A stretch of DNA of 6,566 nt from Streptomyces sp. NRRL WC-3549 (lineage in GTDB: Bacteria; Actinomycetota; Actinomycetes; Streptomycetales; Streptomycetaceae). The notes under the pieces are model-generated. The model saw nothing but the letters and a program-made list of their open reading frames with translations. It had not been told where the DNA came from and did not search any database. The position numbers and the translations under genes were made by a program. The DNA is taken from contig NZ_KL585388.1 of the NCBI RefSeq assembly GCF_000721935.1, positions 27,023 to 33,588 on the forward strand. The letters are read 5' to 3'. This document shows, piece after piece, positions 1 through 5,583 of the stretch. How positions within the stretch are numbered: the stretch's first letter is position 1; each line of letters begins with the position of its first letter.

Positions 1-38
1 CCGGTAGCCGATCGGCTGCGACAGCGGTAGAGCTGTGA

Positions 39-72
39 GTGAGGCCCGCCCCTTCCGGGGGGCGGGCCTCAC
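39..72 (-). terminator. Strong GC-rich hairpin terminator after the beta-helix gene
   Basis: Positions 39-50 and 61-72 are perfect 12-base inverted complements. Two further C-G pairs (51/60 and 52/59) extend this to a 14-bp stem with a 6-base loop. It starts 16 bases past the stop codon of the leftward beta-helix gene, where an intrinsic terminator is expected. There is no clear U-tract, which is usual in Streptomyces. Because the stem is symmetrical, it could also end transcripts entering from the left edge, for example from a convergent gene outside the window. Confidence 0.85.
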
Positions 73-88
73 GCGTGTCCCGGGGCGG

Positions 89-1024
89 TCAGGGTGTCAC
101 GGGGACGTTGGTCAGGCCCCGGCCGCCGGTGACCGTGTTGCTGCTGTACACGGTCGTGGGGCAGTCCGCGCCGGCGTTGGTGACGTCGATGGCCAGCCGT
201 CTGTCTCCGGTGGCGCCCGTCAGGTCCGAGGTGTTGCCCCGGAAGACGGTGCCGCAGCCCCAGCCGCTCTGCTGGGTGTGGGTCTCGTAGCCGTTGTTCG
301 TGGTCCGTACGCCCCGGTTGTTCTCGACCAGTACGTCGTTGCCCTTCACGTCGACCCAGGAGTCGTCGTAGTTGGCGCCGGTCAGTCCGCCGCCGTCGAA
401 GGTGTTGCCGGTGATCCGCGCCCCGGTGGTGCCTTCCTTGATGTCGACGTTCTCGCCGCCCACGCCCGGGCCGATGACGTTGTCCTCGATGCGCACCCCG
501 TCGCTCCGGTCGCCGAGGTCGCCCGCGGTGCCGACGTACACGCCCTCGCCCATACCGCGCCCGTCGTGTCCGGTGTCGTAGATCCGTGAGTTCCGGATGA
601 CGCCGTTGCGGCTGGACTTCCGGAAGTGGACGCCCTCCATGTCGAGGTCGTGGACGGTGACCGAGTCGATGACCACGCCGGTCGCCGCGTCGGCCACGAT
701 CCCCTTCTGCCCGCCGGTGACGGTGAGGCCGTACACGGTCCAGTAGGAGGCGCCGTTCAGATGCAGTCCGTAGCCGCCGCCCGCGGTCAGTACGGCCCCG
801 GCGGATCCGGTGAGGGTGATCCGGGAGGCGGCTGTGGCGGGGGCGGTCGCCTTGAAGTTGCCGGTGTACGTGCCGTCGGCGAGCCGGATCGTGGTTCCCG
901 GGGACGCCGAGGCGAGCGCCGCCTTGAGCTGGGCCGCGGTCGATACGTCGACGGCCGTGGCAGGCAGGACACCGGCGGCCAGCGCGGTGGTCAGCAGGGC
1001 GGGGAGGAGCGTGCGGGTGCGCAT
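89..1024 (-). CDS. Secreted right-handed parallel beta-helix protein (pectate-lyase-like fold)
   Basis: A 311-residue protein that should be exported by the Sec route and released outside the cell. The ATG at 1024 is preferred because a GGGAAGG ribosome binding site (1031-1037) lies 6 bases upstream and the protein then begins with a normal signal peptide: Arg-2 and Arg-4, a hydrophobic core at about 6-20, and an A-T-A cleavage site at 22-24. An in-frame GTG at 1072 would put 16 polar residues before this signal. The mature start, with an 'AQLKAAL..ASPGTTIRLADGTY' pattern (31-53), is typical of beta-helix polysaccharide lyases such as the chondroitinase B/alginate lyase group and of related uncharacterised proteins. 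Repeated short strands with Asn or Gly turns run to about residue 300. Cys257 and Cys288 could form a disulfide. I cannot identify catalytic residues, so the substrate is unknown; a polysaccharide is the likely target. The gene is monocistronic, with its own promoter and terminator. Confidence 0.88.
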   Translation of the reverse strand: MRTRTLLPALLTTALAAGVLPATAVDVSTAAQLKAALASASPGTTIRLADGTYTGNFKATAPATAASRITLTGSAGAVLTAGGGYGLHLNGASYWTVYGLTVTGGQKGIVADAATGVVIDSVTVHDLDMEGVHFRKSSRNGVIRNSRIYDTGHDGRGMGEGVYVGTAGDLGDRSDGVRIEDNVIGPGVGGENVDIKEGTTGARITGNTFDGGGLTGANYDDSWVDVKGNDVLVENNRGVRTTNNGYETHTQQSGWGCGTVFRGNTSDLTGATGDRRLAIDVTNAGADCPTTVYSSNTVTGGRGLTNVPVTP

Positions 1025-1101
1025 GGGGGGCCTTCCCGTCGAAGGGTTCAGAGGGTTCTCGTACGTGAACACGGGGCGCGGCTCTGAATCAGCTGCCCGA
1101 G

Positions 1102-1130
1102 ACGGTAGGGCTGGGTAATGACCATGTCAA
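1102..1130 (-). promoter_or_regulatory. Sigma-70-type (HrdB-like) promoter of the beta-helix gene
   Basis: Reading leftward, a perfect TTGACA -35 box (1125-1130) is followed by a 17-base spacer and TACCGT (1102-1107), which fits the Streptomyces TANNNT -10 pattern. The start of transcription would fall near 1095, giving an untranslated leader of about 70 bases before the ATG at 1024. This is the best promoter match in the window. Confidence 0.75.
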
Positions 1131-1141
1131 GGTATGGACCA
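1114..1141 (-). repeat. Pair of 11-bp direct repeats flanking the -35 box (operator candidate)
   Basis: On the minus strand TGGTCCATACC (1131-1141) and TGGTCATTACC (1114-1124) share the pattern TGGTCNNNACC. They are separated by exactly the six bases of the TTGACA -35 box, so the repeat period is 17 bases. Each copy is also weakly palindromic (GGT...ACC). Streptomyces chitinase promoters are known for pairs of about 12-base direct repeats of the TGGTC..GACC type at the -35 region, needed for chitin induction and glucose repression. The resemblance suggests carbon-source control of this secreted protein. The regulator is not identified from sequence. Confidence 0.6.
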
Positions 1142-1299
1142 TTGGCCGCGGGGCGGGGGTGCGGGAGACGTGCCGGACGGGCGAGGAGCTGACGGTTCCT
1201 GACCTGACGGGGCGTCAAGGCCGGGTGGCGGTCCGCACGCGGGAATGCCCCGAGCGGGCGGTGTGTTCTTGTCCAGGAACACGAGGAGGAGCGGTAACC
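1142..1299 (+). promoter_or_regulatory. Leader region of the PAC2-family gene
   Basis: This stretch must carry the promoter of the rightward gene if it is not read through from further left, but I see no convincing -35/-10 pair. It contains an odd palindrome TGACGGGGCGTCA (1205-1217; arms TGACG and CGTCA around GGG) and a direct repeat of CTGACGG (1189-1195 and 1204-1210), which overlaps the palindrome. These could be an operator or chance in GC-rich DNA. A hairpin next to the ribosome binding site is listed separately. Confidence 0.3.
1263..1282 (+). promoter_or_regulatory. Leader hairpin directly abutting the Shine-Dalgarno sequence
   Basis: Bases 1263-1270 (GTGTTCTT) pair with 1275-1282 (AGGAACAC), giving an 8-bp stem with one G-U pair and a 4-base loop. 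The stem ends one base before the purine-rich ribosome binding site GAGGAGGA (1283-1290), which is 9 bases from the GTG start at 1300. The position suggests an influence on translation initiation or mRNA stability, but no function is shown. Confidence 0.4.
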
Positions 1300-2238
1300 G
1301 TGCCTGATCCGCAGAGTTTGTACGAATGGGAGCCCAAGGGCCTGGCCGTCGTCGACATGGCGCTCGCCCAGGAGTCGGCCGGCCTGGTCATGCTCTACCA
1401 CTTCGACGGATACATCGACGCGGGCGAGACCGGCGAGCAGATCGTCGACGGCCTGCTGGAGACCCTGCCGCACCAGGTGGTGGCCCGCTTCGACCACGAC
1501 CGGCTCGTCGACTACCGTGCGCGCCGTCCCCTGCTCACCTTCCGGCGGGACCGCTGGACCGCCTTCGAGGCGCCGACCCTGGACGTCCGGGTCGTCCAGG
1601 ACGTCACCGGAGCGCCGTTCCTGCTGCTGTCCGGGCCCGAACCGGACGTGGCGTGGGAGCGGTTCGCCGAGGCCGTCGAGCAGATCGTGGAGCGCCTCGG
1701 TGTCCGCCTCTCGGTCAACTTCCACGGCATTCCGATGGGCGTCCCGCACACCCGCCCTGTCGGTATCACCCCGCACGGCAACCGCACCGACCTCATGCCG
1801 GGACACCCCAGCCCGTTCGACGAGGCGCAGGTCCCCGGCTCGGCCGAGGCGCTCGTCGAGTACCGGCTGATGGAGGCCGGCCACGACGTGCTCGGCGTCG
1901 CCGCGCACGTGCCGCACTACGTCGCCCGCTCCGCCTATCCGGACGCGGCGCTCACCGCCCTGGAGGCGATCACGGCGGCGACCGGCCTGGTCCTGCCGAG
2001 CGTCGCCCACACGCTGCGCACCGAGGCGCACCGCACCCAGACGGAGATCGAGCGGCAGATCGGCCAGGGCGACGAGGAGCTCGTCGCCCTCGTCGAGGGG
2101 CTGGAGCACCAGTACGACGCGGTCGCGGGCTCCGAGACCCGGGGGAACTTGGTGGCCGAACCGGTCGATCTGCCGTCCGCCGACGAGATCGGCCTTGAAT
2201 TCGAACGCTTTCTCGCCGAGCGGGAGGGTGACTCCTGA
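1300..2238 (+). CDS. PAC2 (proteasome assembly chaperone 2) family protein
   Basis: A 312-residue soluble protein of the actinobacterial PAC2 family (Pfam PAC2), named after a eukaryotic proteasome assembly chaperone; the bacterial function is not established. I chose the GTG at 1300 because GAGGAGGA lies 9 bases upstream and the conserved start '[14 protein letters not shown]' follows at once; the longer frame from GTG 1159 adds 47 residues without family character. Recognisable blocks are 'HFDGYIDAG' (34-42), a central '[11 protein letters not shown]' segment, and '[16 protein letters not shown]' in the second half, followed by a charged helical C-terminus with many Glu residues. There is no signal peptide or membrane segment. 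It lies 33 bases before coaE in the same direction, an order I recall as conserved downstream of rpsA in Streptomyces. An operon with coaE is likely, though coaE may also have its own promoter. Confidence 0.88.
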   Translation: MPDPQSLYEWEPKGLAVVDMALAQESAGLVMLYHFDGYIDAGETGEQIVDGLLETLPHQVVARFDHDRLVDYRARRPLLTFRRDRWTAFEAPTLDVRVVQDVTGAPFLLLSGPEPDVAWERFAEAVEQIVERLGVRLSVNFHGIPMGVPHTRPVGITPHGNRTDLMPGHPSPFDEAQVPGSAEALVEYRLMEAGHDVLGVAAHVPHYVARSAYPDAALTALEAITAATGLVLPSVAHTLRTEAHRTQTEIERQIGQGDEELVALVEGLEHQYDAVAGSETRGNLVAEPVDLPSADEIGLEFERFLAEREGDS

Positions 2239-2265
2239 CGGGGTGATCCACCCAGGCCGTAAGCT
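2235..2265 (+). promoter_or_regulatory. Possible leaderless promoter for coaE
   Basis: TAAGCT (2260-2265) matches the Streptomyces TANNNT -10 box and ends six bases before the coaE ATG at 2272, so transcription would start at or within a base of the A of the ATG. CTGACG (2235-2240) is a possible -35 box with a somewhat long 19-base spacer. No Shine-Dalgarno sequence precedes the ATG, which fits leaderless translation. The -35 match overlaps the stop codon of the upstream gene. Confidence 0.5.
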
Positions 2266-2271
2266 CGCCGC

Positions 2272-2898
2272 ATGCTGAAAGTGGGCCTGACCGGCGGGAT
2301 CGGCGCCGGCAAGAGCGAAGTGTCGCGGCTGCTCGTGAGCTACGGGGCCGTGCTGGTGGACGCCGACCGGATCGCGCGGGAGGTCGTCGAACCCGGCACG
2401 CCCGGGCTCGCGCAGATCGTGGAGGTGTTCGGGCCGGACATCCTCACGGCCGACGGCACCCTGGACCGCCCGGCCCTGGGCGCGATCGTGTTCGCCGACC
2501 CCGACCGGCTGGCCGCGCTCAACGCCATCGTGCACCCGCTGGTGGGTGCCCGCTCCGCCGAACTGGAACGGGCCGCCGGCCCCGACGCGGTCGTCGTCCA
2601 CGACGTCCCCCTCCTCACGGAGAACGGGCTCGCCCCCCTCTACGACCTGGTCGTGGTCGTGGACGCGGCCCCCGGCACCCAGCTCGACCGGCTGGTGCGC
2701 CTGCGAGGCATGACGGAGGTGGACGCCCGGGCCCGGATGGCCGCGCAGGCCACCCGCGAGGAGCGGCTGGCCGTCGCCGACCTGGTGGTCGACAACGACG
2801 GGCCCCTGGACGGCCTGGAGCCACGGGTCCGCGCCCTCTGGTCGGAGCTGACCGCCCGCGCCGCCGGGCAGGGCACCCCGGAACAGCGGGACCGGTAG
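2272..2898 (+). CDS. coaE: Dephospho-CoA kinase
   Basis: A 208-residue cytoplasmic enzyme that catalyses the last step of coenzyme A synthesis, ATP-dependent phosphorylation of the ribose 3'-hydroxyl of dephospho-CoA. The P-loop GGIGAGKS is at residues 8-15. 'VDAD' (29-32), the conserved His-Pro (88-89) and 'DVPLL' (111-115) are family signatures in the nucleotide and CoA binding core. The lid region has Arg140, Arg143 and Arg145, and '[15 protein letters not shown]' (159-175) closes the fold. The length is normal for a single-domain CoaE; the mycobacterial enzyme carries an extra C-terminal UPF0157 domain that is absent here. The ATG at 2272 is fixed because the family begins almost directly at the P-loop strand. 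No ribosome binding site is visible, so translation may be leaderless or coupled to the upstream gene 33 bases away. The TPR gene follows after 38 bases. Confidence 0.97.
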   Translation: MLKVGLTGGIGAGKSEVSRLLVSYGAVLVDADRIAREVVEPGTPGLAQIVEVFGPDILTADGTLDRPALGAIVFADPDRLAALNAIVHPLVGARSAELERAAGPDAVVVHDVPLLTENGLAPLYDLVVVVDAAPGTQLDRLVRLRGMTEVDARARMAAQATREERLAVADLVVDNDGPLDGLEPRVRALWSELTARAAGQGTPEQRDR

Positions 2899-2921
2899 GG
2901 ACGTTGGAGGGGGTGAGCCGA

Positions 2922-2929
2922 GGGAAGGA
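2922..2929 (+). promoter_or_regulatory. Ribosome binding site deciding the TPR-gene start
   Basis: GGGAAGGA ends 7 bases before the GTG at 2937. The competing GTG at 2913 has its purine run touching the codon, and the TTG at 2904 has no well-spaced site, so 2937 is favoured. Confidence 0.55.
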
Positions 2930-2936
2930 CAGGGCC

Positions 2937-3305
2937 GTGCCCGAGAACAATCCGGAGACGCACGTCATCGACTTCCGGGCGGCGGAGCAACTGCTCGCCG
3001 CGCGGGACCCGCGGGGTGCGGTCAGACTGCTGGACTCGGTGATCGGGGACCACCCGGAGAACACCGCGGCCCGGCTGCTGCGGGCCAGGGCCTTCTTCGC
3101 CGCCGCCCAGCTCCGCCCGGCCGAGCTGGAATTCGAGCTGGTCCTGGAACGCGAGCCCGACAACGCCTTCGCCCACTTCGCCCTGGCCCGGACCTTCGAG
3201 CGCTCCGGCCGCCCGAAGCAGGCCACCCGGCACTTCCGGCTGGCCGCCGCGCTCGACCCGAAGCCGGAGTACCTCCGGGCCGCGCGCTTCGACGAACGCC
3301 CCTGA
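2937..3305 (+). CDS. Small tetratricopeptide (TPR) repeat protein
   Basis: A 122-residue protein from GTG 2937, beginning 'PENNPETHVIDFRAAEQLL'; in-frame TTG 2904 and GTG 2913 are less likely starts. It is almost wholly alpha-helical and made of about three TPR-like units at roughly 9-42, 43-76 and 77-110. Each ends in a Pro-containing turn (HPEN, EPDN, DPKP), with small residues at the helix-packing positions. It has no signal peptide or membrane segment, so it is cytoplasmic. TPR proteins bind partner proteins; the partner here is unknown. It follows coaE by 38 bases in the same direction and is probably in its operon. I recall homologous small TPR proteins next to coaE in other Streptomyces. 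Its stop lies only 20 bases from that of a convergent gene. Confidence 0.85.
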   Translation: MPENNPETHVIDFRAAEQLLAARDPRGAVRLLDSVIGDHPENTAARLLRARAFFAAAQLRPAELEFELVLEREPDNAFAHFALARTFERSGRPKQATRHFRLAAALDPKPEYLRAARFDERP

Positions 3306-3353
3306 GGGCGGTGGCGCCGAAGGCCTCAGCGGCCCCGGCGCTCCCCGGGGCCG
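3302..3353. terminator. Inverted repeats at the convergent gene ends
   Basis: CTGAGG (3302-3307) and CCTCAG (3324-3329) are perfect complements, and each contains the stop codon of one convergent gene (TGA 3303-3305 on plus, TCA 3326-3328 on plus for the minus gene). A second hairpin follows: CGGCCCC (3330-3336) with GGGGCCG (3347-3353), a 7-bp stem with a 10-base loop inside the 3' end of the minus-strand gene. The second hairpin is the better terminator candidate for the rightward coaE-TPR transcript, 24 bases past its stop. Neither has a U-tract. Confidence 0.4.
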
Positions 3354-3622
3354 TGTTCCCCGTGGTCGTCCTCGGTGGGGTCGTACGGCGGGACGTCGCG
3401 CCCCGGCTGGTAGCGCGAGCCCTGCCGGATGCGGCGGACGACCAGGCAGAAGTCGGTCACGGTGATCAGCAGCAGCACCCCGCAGGCCGCGGCCCAGCCG
3501 GGCCGCTCCGCGATCAGGAACGCGGTCAGTCCGAAAGCGGCCCAGGCGGTACCCCATACACTCAGCCAGAGCCGCATCCGCAGAGGACTGCGGGCGGTGG
3601 ACGGTTCGTTTCCGGTACGCAT
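3326..3622 (-). CDS. Small two-helix membrane protein (DUF6343-like)
   Basis: A 98-residue protein starting at the ATG at 3622, with GGGAGG (3630-3635) 7 bases upstream. The start 'RTGNEPSTARSPLRMRLWL' resembles the conserved N-terminus that I associate with the actinobacterial family DUF6343; that name is from memory and is only moderately sure. Two hydrophobic stretches at about 17-37 and 42-62 predict a helical hairpin in the cytoplasmic membrane. The Arg-rich flanks (RSPLRMR and RRIRQGSR) suggest that both ends face the cytoplasm. The C-terminal 30 residues are polar and probably disordered, with 'YQPGRDVPPYDP' (71-82) and an acidic and His-rich stretch. Function unknown. It is divergent from the ADP-ribosylglycohydrolase gene with 78 bases between the starts. 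The same frame stays open far upstream, but that part is antisense shadow. Confidence 0.82.
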   Translation of the reverse strand: MRTGNEPSTARSPLRMRLWLSVWGTAWAAFGLTAFLIAERPGWAAACGVLLLITVTDFCLVVRRIRQGSRYQPGRDVPPYDPTEDDHGEHGPGERRGR

Positions 3623-3685
3623 AGCATCGCCTCCCGTCCATGATGACCCCGCGGTGCGGTGTACGGAAACCGGGCGGGGACGGTC

Positions 3686-3694
3686 GAGGGGGAG
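3686..3694 (+). promoter_or_regulatory. Ribosome binding site deciding the ADP-ribosylglycohydrolase start
   Basis: The purine run GAGGGGGAG ends 6 bases before the GTG at 3701. The upstream in-frame start at 3659 has no comparable site, which supports 3701. Confidence 0.55.
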
Positions 3695-3700
3695 CGGGCT

Positions 3701-4846
3701 GTGCACAGGACGAACGAGAGCGCGACACCGCTGTACGCGCCGTGGGGCGACACCGTCGCCCGGCGGGCCAGGGTGCGCGGGACGCTGCTGGGCGGAGCCC
3801 TCGGGGACGCCCTCGGCAACCCGGTCGAGTTCCTCTCGCTGGACGGCATCCGCCGGGCCCACGGTGACCAGGGCGTACGCGGTATGACGGCGGATCCGGA
3901 CGGGGTCGTCGGACGGATCACCGACGACACCCAGATGACGCTGTTCACCGCCGAAGGCCTCATCAGGGCGCACGTCCGGACGAGGTCCACCGGCACGGCC
4001 GGCTCCGAGTACGCCCTCGTCCGCAACGCGTACCTGCGCTGGCTGGACACGCAGAACCACCCCGCTCCGCCGGCCCGGGGCGGCGGCAGCCCCGTACGTA
4101 CCGGCCTGCTCAGGCAGCACGCCTGGCTGTACGCGCGCCGGGCCCCCGGCAACGCCTGCCTGACCGGCCTCGCGGCCGGCCACACCCCCGCGCCCGGCAC
4201 GCCGCTCGAACGGCCCGGACCGGTCAACCCGCAGTCCAAGGGGTGCGGCACCGTCATGCGGTCGGCACCGTTCGGCCTGGTCGGCGCCGACGCGCCGACG
4301 GCCTTCGGACTGGCGGCCCGGTGCGCGCGGATCACCCACGGCCACCCCACCGGGGGGTACGCGGCGGGGGCGCTCGCCGCGATCGTCACGTACCTGCTGG
4401 AGGGCGACTCCCCGGCCGGTGCCGTCCTGCGCGCCATGGACCTGCTGGCCCTCCACCGGAACCACGAGGAGACGACGGCGGCCCTGCGCGCGGCGGTCGA
4501 CCTGGCGGCCCTGGGGCGGCCCTCCGCCGAGGCCGTGGAGACGCTGGGCGCGGGCTGGGTCGCCGAGGAGGCCCTCGCCATCGCCGTGTACTGCGCCCTC
4601 GTGCTGCCGGGACCCGAGGACGTCGCCGAGGCGCTGCTGCTCTCCGTCAACCACTCGGGCGACAGCGACTCCACCGGCAGCGTCTGCGGCAATCTGCTCG
4701 GCGCGCACCACGGTGACGCGGCCCTGCCCGTCTCCTGGCTGGCCGCGACGGAGGGCAGGGCGGTCATCGCCGAACTCGCGGACGACCTGTGCGCGGAGTT
4801 CGGGCAGCCGGTGGCGTGGCCGGAAGGCCGTTACCCGGACTGCTGA
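3701..4846 (+). CDS. ADP-ribosylglycohydrolase (DraG/ARH) family hydrolase
   Basis: A 381-residue cytoplasmic enzyme of the ADP-ribosylglycohydrolase family, all-helical hydrolases with a two-metal (usually Mg or Mn) centre that remove ADP-ribose from proteins or cleave related N-glycosidic bonds. The GTG at 3701 has a good ribosome binding site; an upstream in-frame start at 3659 would add 14 residues without family features. Family blocks are present in order: 'GALGDALGNPVEF' (32-44), the metal-binding 'TDDTQM' (74-79), 'GCGTVMRSAPFG' (181-192), 'THGHPTG' (212-218) and the second metal motif 'GDSDSTG' (320-326). Asp75, Asp76, Asp321 and Asp323 are the expected metal ligands and all are present, so the enzyme should be active. 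No signal peptide is seen. The substrate cannot be told from sequence: protein ADP-ribose, O-acetyl-ADP-ribose or a small metabolite are possible. It stands alone on its strand, and no ADP-ribosyltransferase is visible nearby. Confidence 0.93.
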   Translation: MHRTNESATPLYAPWGDTVARRARVRGTLLGGALGDALGNPVEFLSLDGIRRAHGDQGVRGMTADPDGVVGRITDDTQMTLFTAEGLIRAHVRTRSTGTAGSEYALVRNAYLRWLDTQNHPAPPARGGGSPVRTGLLRQHAWLYARRAPGNACLTGLAAGHTPAPGTPLERPGPVNPQSKGCGTVMRSAPFGLVGADAPTAFGLAARCARITHGHPTGGYAAGALAAIVTYLLEGDSPAGAVLRAMDLLALHRNHEETTAALRAAVDLAALGRPSAEAVETLGAGWVAEEALAIAVYCALVLPGPEDVAEALLLSVNHSGDSDSTGSVCGNLLGAHHGDAALPVSWLAATEGRAVIAELADDLCAEFGQPVAWPEGRYPDC

Positions 4847-5085
4847 ACCGGTCCCGGTACGGGAACGCCGCCCCACCGCCGAACGTTGCGCGGTCATGGA
4901 CCCGCGGACCGCTCGGTCCCGTCGAGTCGCCGGACCTCGGCGAGGAGCGGTGCGACGGTCGTGCTCGGCTCCTTCCCGGCGCACACGGCCGGCCACCGTG
5001 TCAGGGAAGCGAGGGTGGGAGCGGAGCCCGGGTGCGCCCGGCCGCGCCCCGGCGGGGTCTGCCCGCCGTGTGACCGGCGCGCCGG
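4847..5085. other. Intergenic region between convergent genes
   Basis: I see no gene in these 239 bases. Just after the ADP-ribosylglycohydrolase stop there are two overlapping, mutually exclusive weak hairpins: ACCGG/CCGGT (4847-4851 with 4854-4858) and TCCCG/CGGGA (4852-4856 with 4860-4864). Further right, CGGCGGG (5050-5056) pairs with CCCGCCG (5062-5068), a 7-bp stem with a 5-base loop. Together with the palindrome at 5071-5088 this probably ends transcription from both sides. Confidence 0.5.
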
Positions 5086-5088
5086 TCA
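5050..5088. terminator. Tandem hairpins, likely bidirectional terminator
   Basis: The first hairpin is 5050-5068 (7-bp stem, loop GTCTG). The second is a perfect 18-bp palindrome, TGACCGGCGCGCCGGTCA (5071-5088), whose right end is the stop codon of the leftward lipoprotein gene. As RNA it folds into a 7-bp stem with a CGCG loop. The location between convergent genes fits termination for both, but the palindrome could equally be a protein-binding site. Confidence 0.5.
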
Positions 5089-5448
5089 GTGGACGAACCG
5101 GTAGCTGCGCCAGGGCCCGCTCGGCGGTGCCTTCACGTCGGTGACGGTGGTGGGGACGTAGATGGTGTCGCCGCCGGTGCAGTCCGGGGTGCGGTAGAGG
5201 ACCATGTCGATCAGCGTGCCGTTGACGACCTCGTTCGCGCCCGCCGCCTCCATCCGGTGGCACCCTTTCACCGACGGGCTGTCCGTGCTCACCGCCTGGT
5301 CGCGTTCGGTGGTGTAGGTGACCGGGCCCACCGCGGTACGGCCGAGCCCGGAGCAGCCCGCGAGGGCGAGCGTGAGCAGGGCCGTACCGGCGGCGAGGCC
5401 GGTGCGGCGCCGGCGGCTGGAAACGGTGGCGGTCACGGTGACGGACAT
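5086..5448 (-). CDS. Small lipoprotein of unknown function
   Basis: A 120-residue protein starting at the ATG at 5448, with GAGGA (5457-5461) 8 bases upstream. The N-terminus is a lipoprotein signal: four arginines at 12-15, a hydrophobic stretch at 17-30 and the lipobox L-A-G-C at 29-32. Cys32 should therefore be lipidated and the protein anchored on the outer face of the membrane. The mature part is about 88 residues and contains Cys63 and Cys90, which could form a disulfide. The pattern 'LYRTPDCTGGDTIYVPTTVTDV' is split by predicted short beta strands and suggests a small beta-rich fold. It ends with aromatic residues (WRSYRFVH). I do not recognise a named family and assign no function. 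It is divergent from the slipin gene with 220 bases between starts. Confidence 0.82.
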   Translation of the reverse strand: MSVTVTATVSSRRRRTGLAAGTALLTLALAGCSGLGRTAVGPVTYTTERDQAVSTDSPSVKGCHRMEAAGANEVVNGTLIDMVLYRTPDCTGGDTIYVPTTVTDVKAPPSGPWRSYRFVH

Positions 5449-5551
5449 GGGCGGGGTCCTCGTCTGCTCGTCCGGCTCATCGGTACGTCCCGGAGACGTG
5501 CTGGCGCTGGCCACCCTGCCCCCTCCCCGTGCCCCGGGCATCCCGTGCGCG

Positions 5552-5570
5552 GCCGACCGGGCCGGTCGGC
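5552..5570. promoter_or_regulatory. 19-bp odd palindrome, operator candidate
   Basis: GCCGACCGGGCCGGTCGGC consists of two perfect 9-base arms around a single G. It lies between the divergent lipoprotein and slipin genes, about 100 bases from each start. Its size and symmetry fit a dimeric regulator (TetR- or GntR-like in general form), but no such gene is in the window, and GC-rich palindromes arise easily by chance. As RNA it could also act as a hairpin in the lipoprotein leader. Confidence 0.35.
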
Positions 5571-5583
5571 ACCCGGACAGAGG

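Noticed and set aside
1..38. Possible 3' end of rpsA or another gene at the left edge
   Set aside because: Short open stretches end at 30 and 38, but neither resembles an RpsA C-terminus that I know, and 38 bases are too few to call. A 12-bp palindrome, AGCCGATCGGCT (6-17), is present but unexplained.
35..589. Rightward 184-residue open frame over the beta-helix gene
   Set aside because: It is antisense to the beta-helix protein, runs through the terminator hairpin, and is rich in Val/Gly/Ala without any motif.
1025..1072. Longer beta-helix protein from GTG 1072
   Set aside because: It would place 16 polar residues before a normal signal peptide. The ATG at 1024 has a well-spaced ribosome binding site.
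1048..2601. 517-residue open frame on the minus strand over the PAC2 gene and coaE
   Set aside because: It is antisense to two well-recognised proteins, has the Arg/Gly/Asp-rich composition of a GC-rich shadow frame, and shows no family motif.
3623..5263. Long upstream part of a minus-strand open frame (3326-5263)
   Set aside because: Only the last 98 codons look like protein and have a ribosome binding site at 3630-3635. The rest is antisense to the ADP-ribosylglycohydrolase and has shadow composition.
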